From: Acidobacteriota bacterium
Lineage (GTDB): Bacteria > Acidobacteriota > Thermoanaerobaculia > UBA5066
Length of the DNA: 64,000 bases
Assembly: GCA_016716715.1 (NCBI GenBank)
Contig: JADJVE010000002.1
Span: forward strand, 372,001 to 436,000
Direction: 5' to 3'
A program made the translations under genes and the position numbers. The notes under the pieces were generated by a model, which saw nothing but the letters and a program-made list of their open reading frames with translations, had not been told where the DNA came from and ran no database searches. Positions within the stretch are counted from its first letter, which is position 1, and every line of letters starts with the position of its first letter. This document shows positions 6,680 to 15,611 of this stretch, in pieces.

Positions 6680-9424
6680 ATGGATGATACTTCGGCTGGC
6701 AAGCCGATGAGCGAGACGCCGGACCCCGTGACGGAGCCCGCGACACGGGCGATACGGTCCGCGCGCGCGGCGGACGACGCGATCGGGGACCGCCACGTCC
6801 TGATCCTCATCGGGATGGCGGCCGTCGGCATCGCCTGCCTCGGCTTCGCCGGCGTAAGGCTCGCCGTGACGCTTCGGACCGGAGCGCTCACGCCGTGGTG
6901 GGCCAACGCGGCCGGGTTCCTCGCCACCGCGGGCCTCTTCTTCTGGTACCGGCGTTCCCCGCGGACGCGGAGCGGGATCACCGCGCACGCGACCGCCTTC
7001 GTCGCAACGTTCGCGCTCCTGGTGCCGCTTGCGTACGGCATGGTGTCGAGTGTCTGGTGGCTGTCCCTCGTCGGGTTCGCCATGGTGCTCCTCGGGCGGC
7101 GCATGGAAGCCCTCGTCTGGGGGGCCGGCATTCCGCTCGTCGTGCTCCTCGCGCTCGCCGCCGAGCCGTACGTCCGCATCGCGGGCGCCGCAGGCGAGCC
7201 GGCGCTCGAGGCCGCACTCTCGCGGGTCGTCTTCGTGATTCTCCTCGTCGCCCTCGCAGCCGCGTTCCGGGGCGTCGCCGAGCGCCGCGCCCTCGCCCTG
7301 CGCGCGAGCGAAGAGACGTCGCGCGCGCTCGCGGAGGCCGTCCGGGTGTCGCGGCAGATGCTCCTCCTCGTCCTCGACAACATCCCGCAGCTCGTCTTCT
7401 GGAAGGATCGGAACTCCGTCTACCTCGGCTCCAACGCGAACTTTGCCGCCGCGGCCGGCGTCGGCTCCCCGGACGGCATCGTCGGCAAGACCGACTACGA
7501 CCTGCCGTGGAAAGCGACGGAGGCGGAAAAGTACCGGCAGGACGACCGGGAGGTCATGGAATCCCGCAAGCCCCGCCTGCGCTTCGCCGAGACGCAGCTC
7601 ATGGCCGACGGAAAGCTCGCATACGTCGAGACGAACAAGATCCCGCTCCACGACGCCGACGGCAACGTCGTCGGAGTGCTCGGGACCTACGAGGACGTCA
7701 CGGAACGCCGGGCCGCCGAGCAGCGCGTCGAGTACCTCGCGTACCACGACGGCCTGACCGGCCTTCCGAACCGGAGGCTCCTCGAGGACCGCCTCTTCCA
7801 GGCGATCGCGTCGGCGCAGCGCTACGGGCGCACCGTGGCCGTCCTGTTCCTCGACCTCGACCGCTTCAAGGCCGTCAACGACCGGTACGGGCACGAAGGC
7901 GGGGACGCGCTCCTCAAGGAGATCGCGGTGCGGCTGACCGGCGCCGTCCGCTCCGGCGACACCGTCGCGCGCCTCGGCGGCGACGAGTTCGTCCTTCTCC
8001 TCGTGGAGCTCCAGGGCCGCGAGGACGTCCTGGCCGCGATCGACCGGGTCATGGCGGCCGTGCGCGAGCCCGTCCGCATCGAGGGCGTCCCGGCCTCGGT
8101 GACGGCGAGCGTCGGGGCGTCCGTCTTTCCCGAAGACGGGGCGGACGGCGACGGGCTGCTGCGCTTCGCGGACGCCGCGATGTATCAGGCCAAGGAGAGC
8201 GGGCGTGACCGCCACCTCTTCTTCGACTCCGGCATCGCGCGCACGATGACCGCCCACCACCGCGAGCGCGACCGCATCGCGGCGGCCCTCGCGAACCGGG
8301 AGTTCAGCCTGGCCTACCAGCCGACCGTGAACATGCGGACGGGCGCCGTCATCGGCGCCGAGGCGCTCATCCGGTGGAACCCTCCCGGCCTCGCGACGCG
8401 GCTGCCCGGCGAATTCCTCCCGGCGATCGAGAGGACGGACCTCATCGTCGACGTCGGAACGTGGGTGCTCGAGGAAGCTCTCGCGCGCGTCGAGGACTGG
8501 AAGAAGCGCGGGCTCGACCTGAACGTCGGCGTGAACGTCGCCTCGCGCCAGATCCAGCACCCGGACTTCTTCGAGACCGTCCGCGCCGCCCTCGAGCGGC
8601 ACCCGCTCGTCGCGCCCCGCCAGCTCGAGATCGAGATTCTGGAGACGACGGCGCTCGACGACATGGGCGTCGTGCAGGGGGCGATGGCGCGGTGCCGCGA
8701 GATCGGCGTGCGGTTCTGCCTCGACGACTTCGGGACGGGCTATTCCTCGCTCTCGTACTTCCGGCGCCTCCCGCTCGACGTCGTGAAGATCGACCAGAGC
8801 TTCGTGAGGGACATGCTCGACGACCGGGAGGACCTCGGAATTGTCGAGGGCGTCCTCAGCATGGCGGCGATCTTCGGCCGCGACGTCGTCGCCGAGGGCG
8901 TCACGAGCCCCGGCCACCCGCTCATGCTGCTGCGGCTCGGCTGCGAGCTCGCGCAGGGCTACCTCATCGCGCGGCCGATGTCGGGGGACGCCTTCACGGA
9001 TTGGCTCGCGGCGTGGACGCCCGACGCCTCGTGGACCTCGGCGACGGAGCACCCCTGGCCGCTCGACGATTTTCCGCTCGTCACGGGCGCGCAGGAGCAC
9101 GCGGCCTGGGTCGACCGCGCCCTCCGGAGGACCGACGGCACAGGCGCGCGGCTGCCCCTGGAGGAAATGGGATCGCACGACGGCTGCCGGCTGGGCCGGT
9201 GGTTCCGGGGGACCGGCCGCCGGCACCACGGGCATCTCCCCTCCTTCGCGGAGGCGGCCCGGCTCCACAAGGAAGTCCACGACGCGGTCGCGCGGCTCGG
9301 CGGCTTCCCGGCAACGCGGATGGGCGCCGGGGCCGAGGCCCTGCGTTCCGCCGTCCTCGACGTCCGGGATCGTCTCGTCGTGGAGCTGCGCGTCCTGCAG
9401 GCCGAGGCGCACCGGCCCGGCTGA
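6680..9424 (+). CDS. Membrane PAS-GGDEF-EAL-CZB cyclic di-GMP protein
   Basis: 914 residues (the ATG at 6707 would give 905). Five or six membrane helices lie at about 35-205. A PAS domain (about 227-345, DNIPQLVFWKDRNSVYLGSN) is followed by a GGDEF domain with intact RLGGDEF (about 430) and the I-site RSGD five residues earlier, then an EAL domain with GAEALIRW (about 558), CLDDFGTGYSSLSY and AEGV. The last 100 residues match the zinc-binding CZB consensus: HAAW, then CRLGRW, then HKEVH. CZB domains bind zinc and control cyclases such as DgcZ. Both catalytic motifs look intact, so it could make and degrade c-di-GMP with zinc as a signal. It lies antisense between the S41-like and EnvC-like genes. 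Confidence 0.92.
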   Translation: MDDTSAGKPMSETPDPVTEPATRAIRSARAADDAIGDRHVLILIGMAAVGIACLGFAGVRLAVTLRTGALTPWWANAAGFLATAGLFFWYRRSPRTRSGITAHATAFVATFALLVPLAYGMVSSVWWLSLVGFAMVLLGRRMEALVWGAGIPLVVLLALAAEPYVRIAGAAGEPALEAALSRVVFVILLVALAAAFRGVAERRALALRASEETSRALAEAVRVSRQMLLLVLDNIPQLVFWKDRNSVYLGSNANFAAAAGVGSPDGIVGKTDYDLPWKATEAEKYRQDDREVMESRKPRLRFAETQLMADGKLAYVETNKIPLHDADGNVVGVLGTYEDVTERRAAEQRVEYLAYHDGLTGLPNRRLLEDRLFQAIASAQRYGRTVAVLFLDLDRFKAVNDRYGHEGGDALLKEIAVRLTGAVRSGDTVARLGGDEFVLLLVELQGREDVLAAIDRVMAAVREPVRIEGVPASVTASVGASVFPEDGADGDGLLRFADAAMYQAKESGRDRHLFFDSGIARTMTAHHRERDRIAAALANREFSLAYQPTVNMRTGAVIGAEALIRWNPPGLATRLPGEFLPAIERTDLIVDVGTWVLEEALARVEDWKKRGLDLNVGVNVASRQIQHPDFFETVRAALERHPLVAPRQLEIEILETTALDDMGVVQGAMARCREIGVRFCLDDFGTGYSSLSYFRRLPLDVVKIDQSFVRDMLDDREDLGIVEGVLSMAAIFGRDVVAEGVTSPGHPLMLLRLGCELAQGYLIARPMSGDAFTDWLAAWTPDASWTSATEHPWPLDDFPLVTGAQEHAAWVDRALRRTDGTGARLPLEEMGSHDGCRLGRWFRGTGRRHHGHLPSFAEAARLHKEVHDAVARLGGFPATRMGAGAEALRSAVLDVRDRLVVELRVLQAEAHRPG

Positions 9425-9437
9425 GGCGCTCCCGCGG

Positions 9438-10649
9438 TCAGCGCAGCCAGGTCGCCGGGTCGGCCGAGGTCCGGTTGTCGCGGATCTCGAAGTAGAGCCC
9501 CGAGGGCTCGTCCTCCGGGGACTCGCCGAGAATCCCGACGCGGTCGCCGATCGCGACGCGCTCGCCGCGGCCGATCGTCCCCGTCGCGAGGCGCCCGTAG
9601 AGCGTGAAGACGCCGTCACCGTGGTCCACGACGACGAGGTTCCCGTAGCCCTTGAGCCACTGTGCGTAGACGACCTCGCCCGAGAAGACGGCGCGGACCG
9701 GCGAGCCCGTCGGCGCGTCGAGCGTCCAGCCGGAGGAGCGCAGGAACGTCTTCGGGAACTTCGGGTTCGCGATGCGCCCGAACGGCACCGCGACCTTGCC
9801 CTTGAGGGGCCAGTCCAGGGCGCCTCGGTACTTGCGCACCGAGGCGGCGCCCGGCGCGAGCGCTCGGCCGCGGCCCTCGAGGAGGTCGAGGAGGCCCGCG
9901 AGCCGCTCGGACTTGTCCTCCAGCGTCGAAACCTGCTTCTGCTCGACGCGCGCCGTCTCGTGCACCTGCGCGAGGAGCGCGGCCTTGCGCGTGCGGGCCG
10001 CGGCGAACGCAACCTCTTTCTTCCGGCTCTCGGTCAGGAGGTCCGCCAGCTCGCGCTTCTTGACGGCGAGCTCCTCCTCGCGCGCGGCGAGCGTCGCAGC
10101 CGCCTCCTCGTTGCGCGCGAGAAGTGACGCGTCGCGCCGCGCGAGGTGCGTCAGGAGACGGAGCCCGTTCAGGAACGACCCCGCCGAGTCCGCCGCCGCG
10201 AGCGGCCGCAGGTACCCGAGGCGCCCGAGCCGGTAGAGAGCGGACATGCGCGTCCCGAGGTCTCTGCGACGCGCGTCCGCATCCCGGAGCGCCGCGTCCC
10301 GGTCGGTCGCGGCGCGCGCCGCCTCCCGCTCGGCCTCGGCCTTGCGCAGGTCGAGGACGCGCCGCTCGCCCGTCTGGATCTGGAGATCGAGGTCGGCCGT
10401 CTCGAGCTGCCCCTTGAGGTCGGCCTCGCGCCGTTTCGACGTCTCGAACCGGCTCTTCAGCTCGGCGAGCCGGCGGCGCAGCTCCGCGAGCTCGCGCTTC
10501 CGCTCTTCGACGCCAAGCGACGCCGCGGGCTTCTCCGGCGCCGCCGCGGCCTCCGCCTCGGGCGTGGGAGCCTCCGCGGGCTCCTGTGCCGCGGCCGGGG
10601 CGGCCGAGAGGACCGCGGCGAGGATCGGGGCGGCGAGACGCGGCCTCAG
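9438..10649 (-). CDS. EnvC-like murein hydrolase activator (degenerate LytM/M23)
   Basis: 403 residues if started at the CTG at 10649, which overlaps the upstream stop as CTGA. No ATG, GTG or TTG lies nearby in frame, and CTG gives a perfect signal peptide (RPRLAAPILAAVLSAAPAAAQ, cleavage after AAA). Residues 40-270 form a long coiled coil (EERKRELAELRRRLAELKSR and following). The C-terminal 120 residues are a LytM/M23 fold with GYGNLVVVDHGDGVFTLYGRL, but the zinc ligands are replaced (SSGWTLD where HxGxD is expected, YGRL where YAHL is expected). EnvC of E. coli is similarly inactive and activates AmiA/AmiB, so an amidase-activator role at the septum is inferred. Confidence 0.85.
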   Translation of the reverse strand: MRPRLAAPILAAVLSAAPAAAQEPAEAPTPEAEAAAAPEKPAASLGVEERKRELAELRRRLAELKSRFETSKRREADLKGQLETADLDLQIQTGERRVLDLRKAEAEREAARAATDRDAALRDADARRRDLGTRMSALYRLGRLGYLRPLAAADSAGSFLNGLRLLTHLARRDASLLARNEEAAATLAAREEELAVKKRELADLLTESRKKEVAFAAARTRKAALLAQVHETARVEQKQVSTLEDKSERLAGLLDLLEGRGRALAPGAASVRKYRGALDWPLKGKVAVPFGRIANPKFPKTFLRSSGWTLDAPTGSPVRAVFSGEVVYAQWLKGYGNLVVVDHGDGVFTLYGRLATGTIGRGERVAIGDRVGILGESPEDEPSGLYFEIRDNRTSADPATWLR

Positions 10650-12835
10650 AACAGCGGGGCCCCGTCGAGCTTCTCGCGCGCGGGAACGCCGAGCGCGTGG
10701 AGGATCGTGGCCGGGACGTCCGCGATCCAGGGGGTCTTCCCGGCCGGGAGCGGGCGGTTCGCGAAGAGGATGCCCGGCACGAGCGCCGGGTCGAGCGAAC
10801 AGTGGTCGCCGGACCAGACCTGAGCGTTGTCCTCGAACATCTCCTTCGTGACGACCCCGAGGCTCCCCTGCCAGCCGATGCGGTATCCCGCCGTGTTCGT
10901 GACGAAGAGATCGGGGATCACGTCCGCGTCGAAGGAGCCGTACGCCTCCTCGCGCGTGAAGATGCGCGAGACGGCACGCAGCCCCGTCTTCGGGTCGACG
11001 AGCGTCACGAGCTTCCTCTTGATCTCCTCGCGCACGGCCTCGTACTCGGCGCCCGGCGCCACGATGCCTTTGCCCTCGCGGCCCTTGAGGTTCACGTAGA
11101 TGTCGCCGAGGCCCATCGCGTAGGCCCGGGTCTTCGACCAGTCCACGTTCGGCCAGAACTCGCCCTTGCCGAACAGCGCCTCGAGATCGGCCTGCTTGCC
11201 GTCGTTGCCGGTCAGGACCATGAAGCCGTTCTCGACCAGCCAGGTGTTGTAGTTCACGGACCGGCGCCACGTGGCGAATCCGTGGTCCGACAGGACCATG
11301 AGGACGTCCTCGGGAGCGAGTTTCTTCATCGCGTCGCCCACGAGGCCGTCCATCTGCTCGTAAGTCTTCTCCATGAAAGGCGCCCACTTCTTCGCCTTCT
11401 CGGCGTCGTACGCGGGATGCCCGGAATCGAGGAAGCGCCAGAAGCAGTGCCCCACGCGGTCGGGGAACTCGTAGATCTGGACGAACAGCCCGACCTCCTT
11501 CTCGTCGAGGAAGTCGTTCATCATCTTCCGGAAGGGCACGATCGTCTGCGCGACGTCTTCGAGGAAAGCCCCCTCGTCGATCGTCTCCTCGCTCATCGAC
11601 CACGTGTCGATCTGCCAGCCCATCGTCTTGTAGGCGCCGTAGCGCGACGCGAGCTTCTTCGCGAGGGCGCCGGGCGCCGTGATCTTGATCGAGGGCGGCA
11701 GGTCCGACGGATTGAAGTGGATCGGCGAGAGGTAGAGCTTGACCTCCGGGCTGATCGCCGCGAGGTGGAAGCGTCCGATGCCCGTCAGCGTCACGAGGGC
11801 GTTGAACGGGAACTTGAAGACGACCCACGGCGACCACTCTCCGACCTTCAGCGTGACGGGCTCCGAGCCCTTCGGCTCGATCAGCAGACTCGCCTCGTCC
11901 GCCGCGACCGTCAGCGTCATCGGCGCCTTGATCACCGGAGGTTCGGGGAAGAGCTTGTTGTAAGGCCCGAAGACCTCCGTCTGGATGGTCCCCTTGTTCG
12001 ACTCGAGGCGGACCAGCTCGACGGAGAACTCGTTCTTGTTCTTGGGCGCGAAGAACGGGTCGGACGTGTAGAACGACGGCGTCCCGATGCGCCCGCGCAC
12101 GTCCGGCACGCCGAGGCCGGACACCAGCCGCCCGTTGTCGTAGTCCACGGCCGGGAACGTCACGGGCACGTGCATGACGACCGAGTGGATCCCCTTGGCG
12201 CCTGCCAGCTCCCAGAACGGGGTCCCGCGGCGGTTGTTCGTCGCCCAGGGGATCTCCGAGGGAAGAAGAGAAGAGATTCGGATTCCTATGAAAGTGAATA
12301 GGGCAGCCGCAACCAGCGCGGCGACGAGGGCGGGCGTGCCGAGCCCGTGTTCGCGCCTTCTAAGAAGAATCTTCCAGAGCCCTGCCACCAGGACGAACGC
12401 CAGCCCGCCGAGCACCGCCGGAACGGCGACCTTGTTCATTTTTCCGAGCAGAAAATCCTTCTTCCCCTCTTCCGCGATCGCGAACTCGGGGCGGTAGGTC
12501 TTCGGGTTCCGCTTCAGGAAGTCGAAGATCATCGTGCGGCCGGGAGAGAGGCCCGTCGAGAACGTCGACCACGAGACCGGCGTCTGCGCGGGGATCGTCG
12601 GCAGCAGCTGCGAGAACCCGCCCTTCTTCGCGAGCGCCGCGAGATTCGGGAGCTTGCCCTCTTCGATCATCTTCTTCACGAGCGCGTGGTCGGCGCCGTC
12701 GAAGCCGAGGACGACGACGCGCGGCGCGGACGCGGCCGCGGGCGGCGCGGCGAGAAGGGAGACGATCGGAAGGAGCGCGGCGAGGGCGGCGATCCCGGCC
12801 GGGCGGACGCTAGACTGCGGGGTCTTGAACGGCAT
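10646..12835 (-). CDS. Alkaline phosphatase-superfamily (type I phosphodiesterase-like) protein
   Basis: 729 residues from the ATG at 12835. A signal peptide (AALAALLPIVSLLAAPPAAA) is followed by VVVLGFDGADHALVKKM (first metal Asp), QTPVSWSTFSTGLSPG (Thr nucleophile region), two membrane helices at about 140-190 (VPAVLGGLAFVLVAGLWKIL), EFPDRVGHCFW (Asp/His ligands) and VLSDHGFATWRRSVN. These are the metal and nucleophile positions of the phosphodiesterase/nucleotide pyrophosphatase branch, and all look intact. Substrate unknown; a phospholipid or glycan phosphate at the envelope is plausible. It sits directly upstream of the EnvC-like gene, where gammaproteobacteria place another member of the superfamily, phosphoglycerate mutase GpmM/GpmI. 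Its start codon overlaps the divergent binding-protein start. Confidence 0.85.
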   Translation of the reverse strand: MPFKTPQSSVRPAGIAALAALLPIVSLLAAPPAAASAPRVVVLGFDGADHALVKKMIEEGKLPNLAALAKKGGFSQLLPTIPAQTPVSWSTFSTGLSPGRTMIFDFLKRNPKTYRPEFAIAEEGKKDFLLGKMNKVAVPAVLGGLAFVLVAGLWKILLRRREHGLGTPALVAALVAAALFTFIGIRISSLLPSEIPWATNNRRGTPFWELAGAKGIHSVVMHVPVTFPAVDYDNGRLVSGLGVPDVRGRIGTPSFYTSDPFFAPKNKNEFSVELVRLESNKGTIQTEVFGPYNKLFPEPPVIKAPMTLTVAADEASLLIEPKGSEPVTLKVGEWSPWVVFKFPFNALVTLTGIGRFHLAAISPEVKLYLSPIHFNPSDLPPSIKITAPGALAKKLASRYGAYKTMGWQIDTWSMSEETIDEGAFLEDVAQTIVPFRKMMNDFLDEKEVGLFVQIYEFPDRVGHCFWRFLDSGHPAYDAEKAKKWAPFMEKTYEQMDGLVGDAMKKLAPEDVLMVLSDHGFATWRRSVNYNTWLVENGFMVLTGNDGKQADLEALFGKGEFWPNVDWSKTRAYAMGLGDIYVNLKGREGKGIVAPGAEYEAVREEIKRKLVTLVDPKTGLRAVSRIFTREEAYGSFDADVIPDLFVTNTAGYRIGWQGSLGVVTKEMFEDNAQVWSGDHCSLDPALVPGILFANRPLPAGKTPWIADVPATILHALGVPAREKLDGAPLF

Positions 12836-14405
12836 GGGGCATTCTAGCTGCGAGCGGAGGCGCTCTCGCGCCTCCGAATTCCTTCGAAGGACGCTCCCTG
12901 TCGCCGGCGCTTTGCTCGCCGCGAGCTGCAGCCGCTCTTTACCTTCGAAGAATCCTCTCGATTCCCTCGTCGTCGCAATCGAATCCTCGCCGCTCCACTT
13001 CGACCCGCGCGTCGGAACGGACCAGGCCTCGTGGCGCACGCACGACGTCCTCTACGACGCGCTCCTGAAGAAGGGTGCCGGCGGCGAGTTCCTGCCCGAT
13101 CTCGCCGAGACCTGGTCGACGGACGACGCGGTGACGTGGCGCTTCCGCCTGAAGAGCGGCGTGAAGTTCCACGACGGTCGCCCGTGCGAAGCCGCCGACG
13201 TCGCGTTCACCTACAAAAGTCTCCTTGCGGACGGCTTCGCGAGCGGCAAGAAGGAGCCGCTCCGGATCATCGAGTCGATCGAGACGCCCTCGCCCCTCGA
13301 CGTCGTCTTCCGGCTGAAGCAGCCGTACGCGTCCTTCCCGCTCCAGCTCCTGCTCGGCATCCTGCCGCGCGGGACGACGCCGCAACAGGCGGACGCCGCG
13401 CCCGTCGGGACGGGCCCGTGGCGGTTCGTCGAGGCGCGCGCGGACGACCGCGTCGTCTTCGCGCGCTTCGCCGGCGCCGTCGGCGGCGACGCGAAGCTCG
13501 CACGCCTCGTCCTGCGCGTCGTCCCGGACGCGACGACGCGCGCCCTCGAGCTCCTGAATGGCTCGCTCGACCTCTCGCTCAACAACCTCCCGCCCGACCT
13601 CCTCCCGCGCCTCGGAGAAAGCCCGCGCCTCGCAGTCACGATCCGGCCCGGCTCGACGTACGCGTACCTCGCGTTCAACTTCCGAGACCCCGTGCTCGGC
13701 AACGCGAAGGTGCGGCGGGCCCTCGCCCTCGCGCTCGACCGCGGCGCGATCGCGCACGGCCTCTTCCGCGACACGGTGGAGCTGACGGAGACGCTCCTCC
13801 CGCCGGGGCACTGGGCGCGGCTCGACGGCCTCCCGCCGCTCGCGCGCGACCTCGCCGCCGCGCGCCGCCTCCTCGACGAGGCGGGCTTCCCGGATCCCGG
13901 CGGCGGGAAGCCGCGCTTGACGCTGGCCTACAAGACGTCCACGGACGAGACCTCGATCCTGCAGGCGACGGCGATCGCCGCGCAGTGGAAGGAAGCGGGC
14001 GTCGAGACGAAGATCCGCTCGAACGACTTCGCGACGTTCTACCAGGACGTCGTGAAGGGGAACTTCCAGCTCTTCTCGCTGCGCTGGCAGGGCATCGTCG
14101 ACCCCGACCACTACCACGAGGTTTTCCTCTCGACGTCCGTCCCGCCGAAGGGCTGGAACCGCGGGTTCTACGCCGACCCCGACGTCGACCGCTGGATCGA
14201 GGAGGCGCGGCGCATCGTCGACCGCGCAACGCGAAAGGAGCTCTACGCCGGGATCCAGCGCCGCGCGGCGGAGTCGCTGCCCTACGTCTCGCTCTACACG
14301 ATGAAGGCCGTCGCGGTCCACGCGAGGGACCTCACCGGCCTCGAGACCATGCACGAGACGGCGGACTTCACGTTTCTCCGGAACGTCGGGCGGAAGCAGC
14401 CCTAG
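12834..14405 (+). CDS. ABC transporter substrate-binding lipoprotein (SBP_bac_5, peptide/oligopeptide type)
   Basis: 523 residues from an ATG at 12834. The N-terminus is Arg-rich followed by LPVAGALLAASC, a lipobox. The mature part has the family-5 solute-binding layout: SPLHFDPRVGTDQASW, DVLYDALLKKG, LAETWSTDDAVTWRFRLKSGVKFHDG, APVGTGPWRF, KVRRALALALDRGAI and LPPGHWA. Such proteins bind peptides or nickel chelates outside the membrane and deliver them to a permease. No permease or ATPase gene is next to it, so it would have to work with one encoded elsewhere. The gene ends 4 bp inside the convergent hydrolase gene. Confidence 0.9.
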   Translation: MGHSSCERRRSRASEFLRRTLPVAGALLAASCSRSLPSKNPLDSLVVAIESSPLHFDPRVGTDQASWRTHDVLYDALLKKGAGGEFLPDLAETWSTDDAVTWRFRLKSGVKFHDGRPCEAADVAFTYKSLLADGFASGKKEPLRIIESIETPSPLDVVFRLKQPYASFPLQLLLGILPRGTTPQQADAAPVGTGPWRFVEARADDRVVFARFAGAVGGDAKLARLVLRVVPDATTRALELLNGSLDLSLNNLPPDLLPRLGESPRLAVTIRPGSTYAYLAFNFRDPVLGNAKVRRALALALDRGAIAHGLFRDTVELTETLLPPGHWARLDGLPPLARDLAAARRLLDEAGFPDPGGGKPRLTLAYKTSTDETSILQATAIAAQWKEAGVETKIRSNDFATFYQDVVKGNFQLFSLRWQGIVDPDHYHEVFLSTSVPPKGWNRGFYADPDVDRWIEEARRIVDRATRKELYAGIQRRAAESLPYVSLYTMKAVAVHARDLTGLETMHETADFTFLRNVGRKQP

Positions 14406-15082
14406 GCCGCGGACTCGAACTCGTCCGATATCGCGGCCCAGACTTCCGCCGGCTTCGTCTGGACGACGAGGTGCGGGGCGTCGAGCTCGACGACCGTTGC
14501 GAACGGCACACCCTTGAGGAGCGCCCGCGTGCGCGCGGGCGAGACGAGGCGATCCCGCGTTCCGAGGATCGCGAGGAGGGGCGCCGCGAGGAGCGGGGCG
14601 ATCTCGTCGGCCGTCGCCGTGAACGCGGAGGCGAGGCGCGCCTCGAGGACTTCTCGCGGGATGGCGCGGATCCCGTCGAGCGCAGCCTTCCCGAGCGCGC
14701 GGTCGCCGCCGGCGAGAACCGCTGCGGTCGTCCACGCCGGCATCCCCCGCCAGCTCGCGGCCGAAGCCGCGAGGCCGGCGGGCAGCGCCACCGGCATCTC
14801 GACGAGCGGGTTGCAGAGCGCGAGGAGCGCCACCTTCTGCCCGAGCCGAGCCGCGAGGCGCACCGCGATCGGGCCCGAGAACGACTCCGCGACGAGGACG
14901 AATCCTTCCAGGCGCTTGAGCTCCGCCTCCAACGTCGTCGCGAGGCCGTCGAGCGACTGGCTCCCGAGAGTGGGAAGCGGGACGGGCACGCACCGCGCCC
15001 AGGGCGGCGCGAGCGCGACGAACGCGTCGTAGAGCGCGGTCGAACCGTGCAGCCCCGGCAGGAGGACGACGTCCGTCTTCAT
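14402..15082 (-). CDS. Alpha/beta hydrolase
   Basis: 226 residues from an ATG that overlaps the DUF1697 stop (ATGA). It shows VVLLPGLHGSTALYDAF (strand plus oxyanion turn), the nucleophile elbow as VAESFSGPIAVRLA (G-x-S-x-G is relaxed to ESFSG), LLAILGTRDRLVSP (acid strand with Asp) and DAPHLVVQTKPAEVW (catalytic His). This is a typical small serine hydrolase with no signal peptide. Substrate unknown. It is translationally coupled to the upstream DUF1697 frame, which indicates that the real gene begins here rather than being fused to DUF1697. Confidence 0.85.
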   Translation of the reverse strand: MKTDVVLLPGLHGSTALYDAFVALAPPWARCVPVPLPTLGSQSLDGLATTLEAELKRLEGFVLVAESFSGPIAVRLAARLGQKVALLALCNPLVEMPVALPAGLAASAASWRGMPAWTTAAVLAGGDRALGKAALDGIRAIPREVLEARLASAFTATADEIAPLLAAPLLAILGTRDRLVSPARTRALLKGVPFATVVELDAPHLVVQTKPAEVWAAISDEFESAA

Positions 15083-15610
15083 GCGAATCTCTCCGCCATC
15101 CTCCGGATCGTGTTCACGTTCCGGAGCGTCGTCGGCTGGCCGAGCGCCTTTTCGAGCTGCCGGCCCGTGATCGCCGGGCCGGGCCTGGTGGTGCTTCGAG
15201 AGCCACCAGAAGTCGCGCCCGAGAACGTGGAAGCGGTCTTCTTTCGTCGAGAGAAGAGAAAGACGTTCGACGCCTGCGGCGTCGAGTTCCTTCGAAAGGA
15301 ATCCCATGACGTAGGTCGGAAAGCGGGCGGCGTCCGCTTCGGAGAAAGGGCGATGGGCGGCCAGGGCCGCAACCTCTTCGAGAGTGCGGACGAAGACGGG
15401 AACTTCGAAGGAAAGTGAAGCCGCGAGCGCCTTCGCGAGCTTCGCCTCGAGTCCACTGGACACTTTCGAAGAGAAAACCACGTTCCCGCTGGCCAGGAAC
15501 GTCTCCGGATCCGTGGCGCCGGCAGCCTCGAACGCCTTCTTCAGCGCGTCGCTCTTCACGACGCGCCCGCCGACGTTCACGGCCCTGAGGAACGCGGCGT
15601 AACGCGGCAT
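15079..15610 (-). pseudogene. DUF1697 protein, interrupted by a frameshift
   Basis: The N-terminal 135 residues are in one frame (MPRYAAFLRAVNVGG, LKKAFEAAG, FLASGNVVFSS, FPTYVMGFL), the usual DUF1697 start. The family C-terminus (AITGRQLEKALGQPTTLRN, then a VNTIRRMAE helix) is in another frame. The switch falls in a C/G-rich run at about 15170-15190. Total length is near the normal 170-180 residues. Because both halves are well conserved and the stop still overlaps the next ATG, this is either a recent single-base mutation or a sequencing error. The DUF1697 function is unknown. Confidence 0.75.
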
Positions 15611-15611
15611 G

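Noticed and set aside
14402..15610. DUF1697-hydrolase fusion protein of 402 residues
   Set aside because: The junction is out-of-frame DUF1697 sequence, and the correct DUF1697 C-terminus ends at an ATGA overlap with the hydrolase start, so they are two genes with one frameshift.
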